Positions 7,751 through 16,952 are shown, counted from the stretch's first letter. The stretch is DNA of 64,000 bases from an uncultured Bacteroidales bacterium (GCA_902801485.1 CADCIP010000003.1:1-64000), one strand, 5' to 3'. Made by a program: numbers and translations. The notes: generated from the letters alone by a model not told the origin.

Positions 7751-10702
7751 TCAGAACAGACACTGCAGGACGGTCTGCATCAGTTCCTTACGCTTATCAG
7801 CACCGGTGATGGTTTCGAAAGGAACGCCCATGATGAAGGTGGCATACTTGTCGCCCTTATAACCGACGGCAGCACTCAGGTTGTTCTGCGCATAACGGAA
7901 AACGGTATAGGCTTTGGCATTGGCGGGTTCTATGGCATCGGGCGACTCCACAATGTAGCATTGGGCATTCAGTGTGTCGGAATAACTGAAGTGTCCTCCG
8001 GCAGGTCCGAAGGCTGACCGTACCTGCTTTATTCCTTCGCTTTTAGCTGCCTGGTTGGCTCGCCACTGGAACTTGAGCACATCGGTGGCAAATTTCTTAT
8101 CCGTATCTATGGGCTTGGCCAGCGGATTGTCCCAAAGGTCGGTGCCTACGTAGGCTCCGCTGACAAAAAAACGGCCGCCTGCCTCTTGCAGGTATTGCGT
8201 AATCTGCTGCTGCATGGATGCACTGAATGTCTTATACGCTAAGGGAAGGTTCTTACCATTGCCCATCTTTGTCTGACATTGCTTGCCCAGAATCAGATCT
8301 ACCATCTTATAGTCGGAAAGACGGGTTTGCCCTTCCTCTACAGCTTCGTTACTACAAGAAGTGAAACTACACCCCAAGGCCATCAGCGCCTGACCGTGAA
8401 TGAACGGATAATCAAAGATATTACCGGCTATCACACGGTCTTCCTGGTCGCTATAGCTGTCACCAAACCCGGAGGCATCATCGTCCATCCAGGGAATGGT
8501 ACGACGGAATTCCTTCTGTTTGCCGATATAACTGATGTCGCGCAGATAGGGAACGCCGTGGTCGTATTCGTCGTTGAAACCCGCCAACTGCATACCGTTA
8601 TCCAAGGTATAGTCAAAGTCGGCCGGAGCACTCACACGGTCGAAGCCGTTGATAACCAATACAGTACCGATGTCTTTTCCAGGTTCCGAAGCCAAGCCAG
8701 CCGAAAGGATTTCGCTGTCGAAACTGCAGCCGCCATCGTTCACGGCAGAAACCTTCCAACTGTAGATATGACCACGCTGCAAGGTGGTTTTGTAGGAAGG
8801 CTCCGTAACCAGTTGGCCGTTGTCCCAACCGCCCCCATCCATACGGGTATAAACCATATAGGAATGGGGTGTTGCTGAAGGCTCCAGCGAATCTGCTACT
8901 GCCTGCCATTGCAAGGTGGCTTCGTTGCCGCTGAGCCCCACACGCATATTGCTGACCGGCAGCGGCTGCACCACATACGGGGTGCCGCGCTGACTGCAGA
9001 GGAACTTGAGCATACCTTTATATATGGCACGCGAGACGGTGAAACGGAAGCGGGGATCGAGGCCATAGCGCATATCGGCAAAGTTCTGATGCGAGAGGAG
9101 CTCCAGCAGAATGGCAGGAACCTCCGGCACACGGGCTTCGGCATAAGAAGAGTTCCACTTGCCGCGTCTGCTCCACTCGGGAGCACAGGTTGCCCTTACA
9201 TCGTTCACAATCTGCGTCTGTATCAAGTCGGCCAACTCGGCAGCCAGATAACGCGAAGCACCATTGGCATACGTATCGCGGCCCTCCACGATGGTCTTAT
9301 GAATCACTAAGGTACCAATGATGCCATCGTCCTTGGTAACTCCGGCATCGGAATGAAAGGCCATACTGAGGTCGATGGGTACATTCAGGCCCTTACGCTT
9401 GGGCAACGCAGCCGAACCGCCGGCAAACCAATTGACCCAACGGGGACGGCTCACATAATCATCTGTATAATCATCCTCGCCGTGCTTCATGCTATATACA
9501 CTGTCGGGAGCACCTGCCCATTGTAACCAATAACGGGAACCCTCAGTAAACCTTGGGTAGCCGCTAAGAAGACCTGCACGCTCGATATTGCCCATTCCAC
9601 CGCCAATCTTCACGGCATCGGCTGTTACCATCTGTCCGGCTTTATCGGAGAGATTGCTCAACGTAACCCTTGCCGTTTGCCCCTCTGTAAAGAGGAAAGT
9701 CCCCAGATAAACCCAAGTGCCGCCCATCATCTGCTGGTTGATGCGGAAATGGGTCTCGCCTCCAGCATGATGGACGGTATAGAGGGCATCCTTGCTGCTT
9801 TTCTTTACCGTCTGATAGGAAACATAAACAGCATATTCGCCCCTCTCCCTGATAACCGTCTGCCATTCGGCAATGCTTTCCGTTCCCTTTGTCTGGGTTT
9901 CTGCCTGACGGAAAGTTCCGTCGAGGAAGGGATTCTGGAAGTCGCGATATACCTGTTGCTTGTGTGCAAAGCCAGCCCCGTTGCCTGTTTCCCAAGCCTC
10001 CTGACCAACGGTCTCGGCATAACCGGAAGCCTCATCATTATCAATAATATATTCCTGCCTGTTGACATCCCGTTCACGAGGCAACAGCACATTGGCTCCT
10101 GCATTCTCCAACATAGGAACCAGGAAGGGGAGCACGTAGCTCTGGGTATAAAGGTCCTCGACGGTCTGCATGAGGCGACCACGCTGCCACTCCCAGCGGT
10201 CCAGTTTCTCCTCGTAGTACCAGCCGTGACTCTGCCAGAGGGCTATGTGCCTGTCCTGCATGCCTGCCTTTAAGCTATATGGCTTATCGGCATCCTTCTT
10301 TAACGGCACATCCACATGCGGAGCCCACTTCAAGGCCTTATCCTTTCCTGTTCTGTAGTAGGCCGGAATGTGTTTTTCTATGGGACGGCCATCAGCCCAA
10401 ATCTGAATCTTGTATTTCCGGAACTTCGCAGGGAGTTGTTGCTTCAGTTCGGTATAAATGTGTTGTACGTTCTCCTCCCTAAAGGAAAGATATGCCGCAT
10501 TATCGTTGCAGAAAATGTGCATAGTCTTCTTGGCAATACAGACCGAATCTGCCCTGGGATTCCCGATCAGCAGCACCTGCCTCTCCTTTTCGGCTTTCAG
10601 CAAAGCCGTCGTAACATTCTTAACTTCCTGATACTCATTCTGTGCCCAAAGGTTTCCTAAGCATAATATAAAAAGAAAAACGAAAAAAGATCTATTTTTC
10701 AT
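7751..10702 (-). CDS. Exported N-acetylmuramoyl-L-alanine amidase-like protein with golvesin/fibronectin-type modules
   Basis: About 983 residues, often annotated as xanthan lyase or golvesin-like protein in this order. It has a signal peptide (MKNRSFFVFLFILCLGNLWA|Q). Zn-amidase (Amidase_3) hallmarks are split by an insert: ALWQSHGWYYEE near residue 155, an ERDVNRQEY stretch, then after an inserted beta domain (about 240-370) SMAFHSDAG and EVPAILLELLSHQN, whose Glu would be catalytic. A fibronectin-type segment (VSNMRVGLSGNEATLQWQAV) and a C-terminal alpha/beta region (TVLVINGFDRVSAP onward) follow. I chose the ATG at 10702 over 10714 because the promoter -7 element ends at 10725, leaving almost no leader for the upstream ATG. 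The substrate is probably peptidoglycan or a related glycan; unproven. Confidence 0.75.
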   Translation of the reverse strand: MKNRSFFVFLFILCLGNLWAQNEYQEVKNVTTALLKAEKERQVLLIGNPRADSVCIAKKTMHIFCNDNAAYLSFREENVQHIYTELKQQLPAKFRKYKIQIWADGRPIEKHIPAYYRTGKDKALKWAPHVDVPLKKDADKPYSLKAGMQDRHIALWQSHGWYYEEKLDRWEWQRGRLMQTVEDLYTQSYVLPFLVPMLENAGANVLLPRERDVNRQEYIIDNDEASGYAETVGQEAWETGNGAGFAHKQQVYRDFQNPFLDGTFRQAETQTKGTESIAEWQTVIRERGEYAVYVSYQTVKKSSKDALYTVHHAGGETHFRINQQMMGGTWVYLGTFLFTEGQTARVTLSNLSDKAGQMVTADAVKIGGGMGNIERAGLLSGYPRFTEGSRYWLQWAGAPDSVYSMKHGEDDYTDDYVSRPRWVNWFAGGSAALPKRKGLNVPIDLSMAFHSDAGVTKDDGIIGTLVIHKTIVEGRDTYANGASRYLAAELADLIQTQIVNDVRATCAPEWSRRGKWNSSYAEARVPEVPAILLELLSHQNFADMRYGLDPRFRFTVSRAIYKGMLKFLCSQRGTPYVVQPLPVSNMRVGLSGNEATLQWQAVADSLEPSATPHSYMVYTRMDGGGWDNGQLVTEPSYKTTLQRGHIYSWKVSAVNDGGCSFDSEILSAGLASEPGKDIGTVLVINGFDRVSAPADFDYTLDNGMQLAGFNDEYDHGVPYLRDISYIGKQKEFRRTIPWMDDDASGFGDSYSDQEDRVIAGNIFDYPFIHGQALMALGCSFTSCSNEAVEEGQTRLSDYKMVDLILGKQCQTKMGNGKNLPLAYKTFSASMQQQITQYLQEAGGRFFVSGAYVGTDLWDNPLAKPIDTDKKFATDVLKFQWRANQAAKSEGIKQVRSAFGPAGGHFSYSDTLNAQCYIVESPDAIEPANAKAYTVFRYAQNNLSAAVGYKGDKYATFIMGVPFETITGADKRKELMQTVLQCLF

Positions 10703-10724
10703 ATTATTAACCATTTACTGTGTG

Positions 10725-10796
10725 CAAAAATACATATTTTTTCCACACGAGAGAAATTTTACTGCCACACGAGGGAAAAATATTTCTCACGTGTGG
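10725..10796 (-). promoter_or_regulatory. Promoter with three copies of a CCACACG motif upstream of the amidase-like gene
   Basis: TATTTTTG on the minus strand (10732-10725) is the -7 element. Upstream are three copies of one motif: CCACACGAGAGAAATTTT (plus, 10743-10760), CCACACGAGGGAAAAATA (plus, 10765-10782) and CCACACGTGAGAAATATT (minus, 10796-10779). The first two are 22 bp apart, the last two are inverted and adjoining. The first overlaps the expected -33 position, as an operator would. Confidence 0.5.
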
Positions 10797-10800
10797 CAAT

Positions 10801-10833
10801 AAAAAAAGTAAGGGGACTTCACAGCTCCCTTAC
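10801..10833 (-). terminator. Intrinsic terminator of the candidate small RNA
   Basis: A seven-base-pair perfect stem GTAAGGG...CCCTTAC with a 12-nt loop is followed on the minus strand by seven T. The plus-strand reading lacks a T tract, so the terminator acts on minus-strand transcription. The rest of the 355-bp gap (10885-11031) is AT-rich and I see nothing else in it. Confidence 0.65.
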
Positions 10834-10871
10834 CCTTTAAAACTAAACCTTAACTATGAAAAAATCTAATG
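10801..10871 (-). ncRNA. Candidate small RNA with own promoter and terminator
   Basis: On the minus strand a promoter (TTG at 10908-10906, 21 bp, TATTTTTG at 10884-10877) is followed about 45 bp later by a strong intrinsic terminator: GTAAGGG / CCCTTAC arms (10833-10827 with 10814-10808) and a run of seven T (10807-10801). The predicted transcript is about 70 nt and contains no convincing ORF. I do not recognise its family. Confidence 0.35.
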
Positions 10872-11031
10872 TGGTGCAAAAATACGCGATATTTACTTTA
10901 ACTTCCAAGAAAAAATGAAAAAAAACGCAACCTTTGACACTTTTTAACTAAATTGAGGTCTAAAGGATGTTTTTTCTATAGAAAAAGAGATGAAAAAAAG
11001 CAAAAAAGTCTGTCTTGTCGAAAATACTTCG

Positions 11032-11039
11032 TATCTTTG
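11032..11039 (+). promoter_or_regulatory. -7 promoter element of miaB
   Basis: TATCTTTG matches TAnnTTTG and lies 30 bp upstream of the miaB ATG. A clear -33 TTTG is not visible (a TTG lies 14 bp upstream). Confidence 0.5.
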
Positions 11040-11069
11040 CAGCGCGAAAACGCGTTTTCTCGGTATTAA

Positions 11070-12380
11070 ATGAAGAAATTACTGATTGAGACATACGGCT
11101 GCCAGATGAATGTAGCCGATAGTGAAGTTGTAGCCAGCGTTATGGGAATGGCAGGCTATGAGGTAACGGATAACATGGATGAGGCGAATGCCGTTTTCCT
11201 GAACACCTGTTCCGTTAGAGATAATGCCGAGCAGAAGATTATCAGTCGGCTGGAATTTCTCTACAGCCTTCAGAAGAAGGGCCGTAAGATTATCATCGGC
11301 GTACTGGGTTGTATGGCTGAACGCGTGAAAGAAGAACTGATAGAAAAATACCACGCAGACATTGTTGTAGGACCCGACGCCTATATGTCCCTTCCGGACC
11401 TGATTGCTCAGGTGGAATGTGGGCACAAGGCCATGAACGTGGAGCTATCAACTACAGAGACTTACAAAGACATCGTTCCGCAGCGTATCTGTGGCACGCA
11501 CATAGGAGGTTTTGTAACCATTATGCGTGGATGCAACAACTTCTGCCACTACTGCATTGTTCCCTACACAAGAGGAAGGGAAAGGAGCAGGGATGTGGAT
11601 AGCATCCTGCGTGAGTGCCGCGATTTGCGCGACAGAGGATTTAAGGAGGTAACGCTGTTAGGACAGAATGTGAACTCTTATAAAGCCCCCTCGGAAGGGG
11701 GTTCTTTTCCACAACTGCTTAGACGCGTTGCCCGTGAAGTGCCTGAAATGAGGGTAAGGTTTACCACTTCACACCCCAAGGATATGAGCGACGAGACCCT
11801 GCATGTGATAGCAGAAGAGCCTAACATCTGCCACCACATACACCTGCCGGTGCAAAGCGGAAGCAACAGAATCCTTAAATTGATGAACCGCAAATATACC
11901 CGCGAGTGGTATCTGGACCGCGTGGCAGCAATTCGCAGGATTATCCCAGATTGTGCTATCAGTACGGACATCTTTGTTGGATATAGCAGCGAAACGGAGG
12001 AGGATCACCTGTTGAGCCTGAGTCTGATGCGCGAATGCCAATACGACAGTGCCTTTATGTTCAAGTACAGCGAACGTCCTGGTACTTACGCCAGCAAACA
12101 TCTGCCGGATGATATCCCGGAAGATGTAAAGGTACGCCGGTTGAACGAGCTCATTGCCCTGCAGAACGAACTTTCTGCCGAAAGCAACAAACGTTGCATT
12201 GGAAAGGAGTTTGACGTACTGTTAGAAGGCGTAAGCAAACGAAGCAAAGACCAGTTGTTTGGCCGAACCGGACAAAACAAGGTGGTTATTGTTGACCGCA
12301 GCAATCACCATATCGGCGAGACTGTACGTGTGCAGATAACAGAGAGTAGCAGCGCAACGCTGAAGGGGACGGTTCTATGA
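11070..12380 (+). CDS. miaB: tRNA-2-methylthio-N6-dimethylallyladenosine synthase MiaB
   Basis: 436 residues, a radical-SAM methylthiotransferase that converts i6A37 to ms2i6A37 in tRNAs reading U-initial codons. The N-terminal UPF0004 domain carries the first iron-sulfur cluster ligands Cys11 (YGCQMN), Cys47 (NTCSVRDNAEQK) and Cys81 (GVLGCMAERV). The radical SAM CxxxCxxC is Cys155-Cys159-Cys162 (GCNNFCHYCIVPYTRGRERS). A C-terminal TRAM-like domain ends the protein. The loop SYKAPSEGGSFPQ is encoded by a GC-rich palindrome (11682-11707) of a repeat family also found at gene ends in this window. ftsX follows 25 bp later. Confidence 0.97.
   Translation: MKKLLIETYGCQMNVADSEVVASVMGMAGYEVTDNMDEANAVFLNTCSVRDNAEQKIISRLEFLYSLQKKGRKIIIGVLGCMAERVKEELIEKYHADIVVGPDAYMSLPDLIAQVECGHKAMNVELSTTETYKDIVPQRICGTHIGGFVTIMRGCNNFCHYCIVPYTRGRERSRDVDSILRECRDLRDRGFKEVTLLGQNVNSYKAPSEGGSFPQLLRRVAREVPEMRVRFTTSHPKDMSDETLHVIAEEPNICHHIHLPVQSGSNRILKLMNRKYTREWYLDRVAAIRRIIPDCAISTDIFVGYSSETEEDHLLSLSLMRECQYDSAFMFKYSERPGTYASKHLPDDIPEDVKVRRLNELIALQNELSAESNKRCIGKEFDVLLEGVSKRSKDQLFGRTGQNKVVIVDRSNHHIGETVRVQITESSSATLKGTVL
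11682..11707. repeat. GC-rich palindromic repeat inside miaB
   Basis: CCCCCT (11686-11691), CGGA, AGGGGG (11696-11701) within AAAGCCCCCTC...TTCTTT. The same 11-mer AAAGCCCCCTC starts the repeat at 30680-30690 and is read in the same frame (K-A-P-S) in both genes. Confidence 0.55.
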
Positions 12381-12405
12381 ACATTAGAATTTAGACATTA
12401 GTTAA

Positions 12406-13272
12406 GTGGGAAAGAAAAGAAAGACTACGACTTGGAGGATACTGGCTCTCATCAACACTATTATCACCACTATGGTGCTGATACTGTTGGGAATGGTTCT
12501 TCTGTTGACGCTCACAGCCAACGTGGTGGGTAAATCGGTAAAAGAGAACCTGGTAGTGACTGTGGTTCTGCAAGAAGATACACCTACAGAAGAAGCCCAA
12601 AAGCTTCAGAAAAAACTTTGTGCTAAGCCTTACGTAAACAACATAGTGTATGTTAGCAAGGAACAGGCACTAAAGGAACATGTGGAAAGTATGGGCATCG
12701 ACCCGTCGGAATTTCTGGAAGCCAACCCCTTCCCCATCTCTATGGAGGTAAGCATGAAGGCTGAGTATTCCAACAACGACAGTCTGCTATGGATAGAAAA
12801 GGAACTGGAGGAAACACCGGAAGTCGATGAGGTATTCTACCAAAAGGATCTGGTAGAAAACCTAAACCGCAACCTGACATATGCCTCGCTGGTTCTGTTA
12901 GGCATAGCCGTACTTCTGATAGTGGTTTCGCTGAGCCTCATCTACTTGACAGTCCAACTGATTGTGTACAACCATAGGTTCATCATTCATACCATGAAGC
13001 TGGTGGGGGCAAAATGGAGCTACATACGCCGTCCTTTCCTGATTAACAGTTTCTGGATCGGACTTATTTCAGCCATTCTGGCTGATGCCATTCTGTGTGG
13101 TCTTATACTGTGGGCGGCAAGATACGATGAGGGCATCATGCAATATGTAACCCGACAGAATATGCTAATTGTAGCAGGCAGTGTATTAGCGGTTGGATTG
13201 CTGATTACCGTTGTTTGCACCTATGTATCTGTAACTCAGCAACTTTACAAGAAAGGCAGAAGGCTGTATTGA
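12406..13272 (+). CDS. ftsX: Cell division protein FtsX (ABC transporter permease-like)
   Basis: 288 residues from a GTG start at 12406. Topology fits FtsX: a short basic N-terminus, TM1 (about 15-38, LALINTIITTMVLILLGMVL), an extracytoplasmic domain (about 45-155) beginning VKENLVVTVVLQEDT, then three more membrane segments (about 160-185, 210-235, 250-275). FtsX pairs with the ATPase FtsE to control peptidoglycan hydrolases at the division septum. FtsE is not adjacent, which is usual in Bacteroidales. Confidence 0.93.
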   Translation: MGKKRKTTTWRILALINTIITTMVLILLGMVLLLTLTANVVGKSVKENLVVTVVLQEDTPTEEAQKLQKKLCAKPYVNNIVYVSKEQALKEHVESMGIDPSEFLEANPFPISMEVSMKAEYSNNDSLLWIEKELEETPEVDEVFYQKDLVENLNRNLTYASLVLLGIAVLLIVVSLSLIYLTVQLIVYNHRFIIHTMKLVGAKWSYIRRPFLINSFWIGLISAILADAILCGLILWAARYDEGIMQYVTRQNMLIVAGSVLAVGLLITVVCTYVSVTQQLYKKGRRLY

Positions 13273-13413
13273 TAGATAAGAGTTAATAGATAAGAGTTGA
13301 TGGATTGACGCCGAAGGGGTTGCGAAAGAACAGCGAGAAGGTTTAGCCCGACGGCCCAAAGGGGAAAGTCAACGATGTGGCAATTGAGAATTTATTATTA
13401 GAATAAAATAAAG
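13273..13413. other. Intergenic spacer with degenerate repeats
   Basis: ATAGATAAGAGTT occurs twice in tandem with a 16-bp period near 13273-13300, and an AATTGAGAATT unit of the AT-rich repeat family lies near 13383. No terminator or clear promoter is visible, so the downstream genes may be read through from miaB-ftsX. Confidence 0.4.
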
Positions 13414-13659
13414 ATGAGTAATTTTGCATTTACAAAGATTAACTACATTTTGCTGGCTATAGGAATGGCCATAGTTATTGTGGGATTGATACTGATGGCT
13501 GGTGAAGGAAGCCACGAGGGTGTTTTCAATGCCGATATCTTCAGCGCTCGCCGAATAAAGGTGGCTCCATTAGTTAGTCTGGCCGGATTTGTGTTTATCA
13601 TGGTTGCCATAATGTACAAGTCGAAAGCAGAAAGAAACCTTGATAAAAAGAACGATTAA
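13414..13659 (+). CDS. DUF3098 family small membrane protein
   Basis: 81 residues with two membrane segments (about 8-28, [18 protein letters not shown]; about 50-68, [19 protein letters not shown]) joined by a loop containing [15 protein letters not shown], the family signature. DUF3098 proteins are typical of Bacteroidetes and usually lie between ftsX and uppP, as here. Function unknown. It begins a tight run with uppP (5 bp), truB and queA. Confidence 0.9.
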   Translation: MSNFAFTKINYILLAIGMAIVIVGLILMAGEGSHEGVFNADIFSARRIKVAPLVSLAGFVFIMVAIMYKSKAERNLDKKND

Positions 13660-13664
13660 AAGAT

Positions 13665-14489
13665 ATGAGTGATATTCAAGCATTTTTGTTGGGATTGATA
13701 CAAGGCCTTACAGAATACTTGCCCGTTAGTAGCAGCGGACATCTGGAAATAGGAAAAATGCTGTTGGGAATAGACCCCGAAGCCGGCGGACTGCAATTCG
13801 ACATTATTGTGCATATTGCAACCGTATTAGCAACAATAGCAATCCTGTTCAAGGAAATTTCGTGGATATTGAAGGGCATGTTCAAGTTTGAATGGAACAG
13901 CGAGACAAAGTATGCACTTAACATCATTATCTCTATGATTCCCGTAGGCATCGTAGGTCTTTATTTCAAAGACAGCATAGAAGCACTCTATGCCAACGAG
14001 CATGTACGTACTATGGTGGTGGGTGTCTGCCTGCTGATTACCGCTGTATTGCTTACCCTTACCCATTTCTATAAGGCCAATGAAAAAGAGAATATCTCGC
14101 CACTGCATTCCTTTATAATAGGTATTGCCCAGGCAGTAGCCGTTCTTCCCGGTTTAAGTCGTAGCGGCAGCACCATAGCAACAGGCTTATTGCTGGGTAA
14201 CAAAAAGGAGAAACTGGCTCAGTTCTCCTTTCTAATGGTGATTCCACCCATATTGGGAGAGGCCCTTTTGGACTTCAGACATTTCCTTTCGCCCAGCACA
14301 GAATATCTGGCTGAACACGGCGCTTCAGCACCTCTTTCTGTATCTGCTATGACCATAGGCTTTCTGGCAGCATTCGTATCAGGATGCTTTGCCTGCAAAT
14401 GGATGATCTCTATCGTTAAGAAATGTAAGCTAATTTACTTTGGCATCTATTGTGCCATAGCCGGAATTCTGGTTTTAATATTAGGATAA
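13665..14489 (+). CDS. uppP: Undecaprenyl-diphosphatase UppP/BacA
   Basis: 274 residues, polytopic inner-membrane enzyme that dephosphorylates undecaprenyl pyrophosphate, recycling the lipid carrier for peptidoglycan and surface glycans. Both family motifs are present: [17 protein letters not shown] at residues 10-26, with the catalytic glutamate and serines, and [10 protein letters not shown] near 160-170, with the essential arginine. About eight membrane segments are visible. Length is usual for the family. It sits between DUF3098 and truB, 3 bp before the latter. Confidence 0.96.
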   Translation: MSDIQAFLLGLIQGLTEYLPVSSSGHLEIGKMLLGIDPEAGGLQFDIIVHIATVLATIAILFKEISWILKGMFKFEWNSETKYALNIIISMIPVGIVGLYFKDSIEALYANEHVRTMVVGVCLLITAVLLTLTHFYKANEKENISPLHSFIIGIAQAVAVLPGLSRSGSTIATGLLLGNKKEKLAQFSFLMVIPPILGEALLDFRHFLSPSTEYLAEHGASAPLSVSAMTIGFLAAFVSGCFACKWMISIVKKCKLIYFGIYCAIAGILVLILG

Positions 14490-14492
14490 AAA

Positions 14493-15209
14493 ATGAACTT
14501 CCAAGCAGGGGAAATACTATACTTTGACAAGCCGCTCCATTGGACCAGTTTCAATCTCGTGGCAAAGATACGCAGTGCTTTGTGTCATAAGATTGGAGTA
14601 AGGAAACTGAAGGTAGGGCATGCCGGAACGTTAGACCCTCTGGCAACAGGTATCGTGACCATTTGCACAGGAAAAGCCACCAAACGGATTGATGAGTTGC
14701 AGGCCCATACCAAGGAATATGTTGCCACATTGCAGCTGGGTGCAACAACCCCCTCGTTCGACTTGGAAACAAACATTGATGCAACCTTCCCCACTGTACA
14801 CATCACAGAACAGATGATACAAGAGGTGCTGGAGCAGTTCAAAGGAAGAATCGAACAGGTGCCACCAGCTTTCTCGGCCTGCAAAGTGGACGGTCATCGT
14901 GCCTACGCACTGGCCCGCAAAGGAAAAGATGTACAACTGAAAGCCAAGGTTCTGGTCATTGACGAAATTGAGCTAAGACACTTCGATTCAGAGACCATGC
15001 AAATGACCATCAGGGTGGTTTGCAGCAAAGGAACCTATATCAGGGCATTGGCCAGAGACATAGGAGAAGCCCTACAGAGCGGCGCACACCTGATAGCTCT
15101 GCGCAGAACAAGGGTAGGAGACATCAAAGTGGAGGATTGTATGAAGATGGAGGATTTTTCAAACTGGCTGGAACAACAAGAAATAGAGACAAACTCTGAT
15201 AACGATTAA
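14493..15209 (+). CDS. truB: tRNA pseudouridine-55 synthase TruB
   Basis: 238 residues. TruB makes pseudouridine 55 in the T-loop of tRNAs. The catalytic motif GHAGTLDPLATG is at residues 42-53, with Asp48 the nucleophile; VPPAFSACKVDGHRAYALAR and CSKGTYIRALARDIGEAL are further family blocks. The protein is the short form without a full C-terminal PUA domain, normal in Bacteroidetes. The start ATG at 14493 follows uppP by 3 bp and queA follows 24 bp later, consistent with one operon of tRNA and envelope genes. Confidence 0.96.
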   Translation: MNFQAGEILYFDKPLHWTSFNLVAKIRSALCHKIGVRKLKVGHAGTLDPLATGIVTICTGKATKRIDELQAHTKEYVATLQLGATTPSFDLETNIDATFPTVHITEQMIQEVLEQFKGRIEQVPPAFSACKVDGHRAYALARKGKDVQLKAKVLVIDEIELRHFDSETMQMTIRVVCSKGTYIRALARDIGEALQSGAHLIALRRTRVGDIKVEDCMKMEDFSNWLEQQEIETNSDND

Positions 15210-15233
15210 AATACATACTTACTTAATAATCTC

Positions 15234-16316
15234 ATGAAGCTATCACAATTCAAGTACAAACTAACTGACGAAAGAATCGCTCAAGAACCAACCCCATTCC
15301 GCGACGATTGTCGATTGATGGTGGTACACGCCAAGAGCAAATACATCGAACACAGAAAATCATTCCGCGATGTGCTGGATTTCTTTGACGAAAAAGATGT
15401 CTTTGTCTTCAACGATACAAAGGTATTCCCCGCCCGCCTGTACGGAAACAAAGAAAAGACTGGTGCCAGAATTGAAGTCTTCCTGCTGCGCGAGTTGAAT
15501 AAAGAGATGCGATTGTGGGATGTTCTCGTTGACCCAGCCCGTAAAATCCGTATCGGGAACAAACTTTATTTCGGACAGGACGAGTCGATGGTGGCCGAGG
15601 TAATAGACAATACCACAAGCCGCGGCCGTACACTCCGATTCTTGTATGACGGGCCACACGAGGAGTTCAAGCATGCTCTTTATGCCTTAGGAGAAGCTCC
15701 CATTCCCAAGCATATCATCAAACGTCCCACTACACCCGAAGACCTGGAAAATTTCCAATGTATCTTTGCCAAGAATGAAGGTGCAGTAACAGCTCCTACA
15801 GCCGGACTCCATTTCTCCCCCCAACTGATGAAGATGATGGAGATAAAGGGTGTTGATTTTGCCTTTGTAACCCTACACTGCGGTCTGGGCAACTTCCGCG
15901 AGATAGATGTAGAAGACTTGACCAAGCATAAGATGGACAGCGAGGAAATGCATGTGAACCAGGAAGCTTGCGACATCATAAATACAGCTAAATCCGAAGG
16001 TCGCAAAATTGTAGCAGTAGGAACCACTGTGCAAAGAGTATTGGAATCCGCTGTCAGTGCCGACGGAAAATTAAAAGAGTATGACGGATGGACAAACAAG
16101 TTCATCTTCCCACCATACGATTTTACACTGGCTGATGCAATGATTGCAAACTTCTACCCGCCCTACAGCACTCTGTTGATGCTTACCTGTGCCTACGGCG
16201 GATATGACCTGATAATGATGGCATATAAAGAGGCTCTGAAGTTCAACGAGAACGATCCTGAAAACCGCTATCGTTTCGGCACCTACGGAGATGCCATGCT
16301 AATCTTACAAGATTAA
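15234..16316 (+). CDS. queA: S-adenosylmethionine:tRNA ribosyltransferase-isomerase QueA
   Basis: 360 residues. QueA transfers and isomerises the ribosyl group of SAM onto 7-aminomethyl-7-deazaguanine in tRNA to give epoxyqueuosine. Diagnostic blocks are [20 protein letters not shown], the [12 protein letters not shown] motif near residue 182, [19 protein letters not shown], and [11 protein letters not shown]. Its TAA shares its last base with the ATG of folK, so the two are translationally coupled. metK, supplying its SAM substrate, is two genes downstream but has its own promoter. Confidence 0.96.
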   Translation: MKLSQFKYKLTDERIAQEPTPFRDDCRLMVVHAKSKYIEHRKSFRDVLDFFDEKDVFVFNDTKVFPARLYGNKEKTGARIEVFLLRELNKEMRLWDVLVDPARKIRIGNKLYFGQDESMVAEVIDNTTSRGRTLRFLYDGPHEEFKHALYALGEAPIPKHIIKRPTTPEDLENFQCIFAKNEGAVTAPTAGLHFSPQLMKMMEIKGVDFAFVTLHCGLGNFREIDVEDLTKHKMDSEEMHVNQEACDIINTAKSEGRKIVAVGTTVQRVLESAVSADGKLKEYDGWTNKFIFPPYDFTLADAMIANFYPPYSTLLMLTCAYGGYDLIMMAYKEALKFNENDPENRYRFGTYGDAMLILQD

Positions 16317-16723
16317 TGCACAAACTTTATATTGCCCTTGGTTCCAACCTGGGTGACAAGGAAGAGATGTTACACCGAGCCCTTGAGCTTATAGATAAGC
16401 ACATCGGCTCGGTATTACGTACCTCTTCTTTCATAGAAACAGCGCCTTGGGGCTTCCAGAGCGAGAATACTTTTCTGAATGCCGTCTGCCTGGTGGAGAC
16501 GACACTCACACCATTTCTTTGCCTAAAGGAAACGCAAAAGATAGAACGTCTATTGGGAAGAACAAAGAAAAGTAAAAATGGAATTTACCACGACCGTCCC
16601 ATCGACTTGGACCTCCTCCTATATGATGATTTAGAGATAAATACACCAGAGCTGGTTCTTCCCCACCCTCACATGCAGGAACGTGATTTTGTAATGATTC
16701 CACTGAAAGAAATCATTGAGTAA
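16316..16723 (+). CDS. folK: 2-amino-4-hydroxy-6-hydroxymethyldihydropteridine diphosphokinase FolK
   Basis: 135 residues, the pyrophosphokinase of folate synthesis. The N-terminal [16 protein letters not shown] and the magnesium-binding [14 protein letters not shown] (near residues 93-106) are diagnostic, followed by [18 protein letters not shown]. It overlaps queA by one base (TAATG) and ends the operon; the next 229 bp hold the promoter and riboswitch of metK. Confidence 0.95.
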   Translation: MHKLYIALGSNLGDKEEMLHRALELIDKHIGSVLRTSSFIETAPWGFQSENTFLNAVCLVETTLTPFLCLKETQKIERLLGRTKKSKNGIYHDRPIDLDLLLYDDLEINTPELVLPHPHMQERDFVMIPLKEIIE

Positions 16724-16776
16724 TGAGATTGCATTTCGCAAATACTCCATCTCTGCAGAAAAAAAGAACGATTTAT

Positions 16777-16807
16777 TTTGCTCTGCGCTCGATTTTTCGT
16801 ATTTTTG
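16777..16807 (+). promoter_or_regulatory. Promoter of metK
   Basis: TTTG (16777-16780), 19 bp, TATTTTTG (16800-16807) is a consensus Bacteroidetes promoter. It places transcription start near 16814, just before the riboswitch and about 140 bp upstream of the metK ATG. Confidence 0.8.
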
Positions 16808-16821
16808 CAGCCGAAAAATAA

Positions 16822-16873
16822 ATGTGGATAGATTTGGGCTGCTTGCAACCACAGAAAAAAATGCTAAAACGAG
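16822..16873 (+). promoter_or_regulatory. SAM-II-like riboswitch in the metK leader
   Basis: The leader shows the SAM-II layout: a P1 helix TGTGG (16823-16827) with CCACA (16849-16853), an enclosed GATTTGGGCTGCTTGCAA loop, then AGAAAAAAATGCTAAAACG. GATTT, TTGCAA and the TGCTAAAA tail correspond to the conserved nucleotides of the SAM-II (metA) pseudoknot. A GAGAAAC...GTTTCTC hairpin (16871-16893) follows immediately. SAM-II elements repress methionine and SAM genes when SAM is abundant, which fits metK. The match is from memory of the consensus. Confidence 0.7.
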
Positions 16874-16952
16874 AAACAAAGAATATGTTTCTCACGCATT
16901 TCTGCCCGATTTCTCTCCCCATACATTATTAATTATATATATTAAATGTATT

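Noticed and set aside
10848..10920. Short plus-strand ORF near 10856 (MKKSNVVQKYAIFTLTSKKK)
   Set aside because: Only 20 codons, overlaps the candidate small RNA promoter on the other strand, and no homology is recognisable.
16716..16952. In-frame extension of metK upstream to an ATG at 16716
   Set aside because: It runs through a consensus promoter and the riboswitch, and MetK proteins start at the [17 protein letters not shown] sequence.
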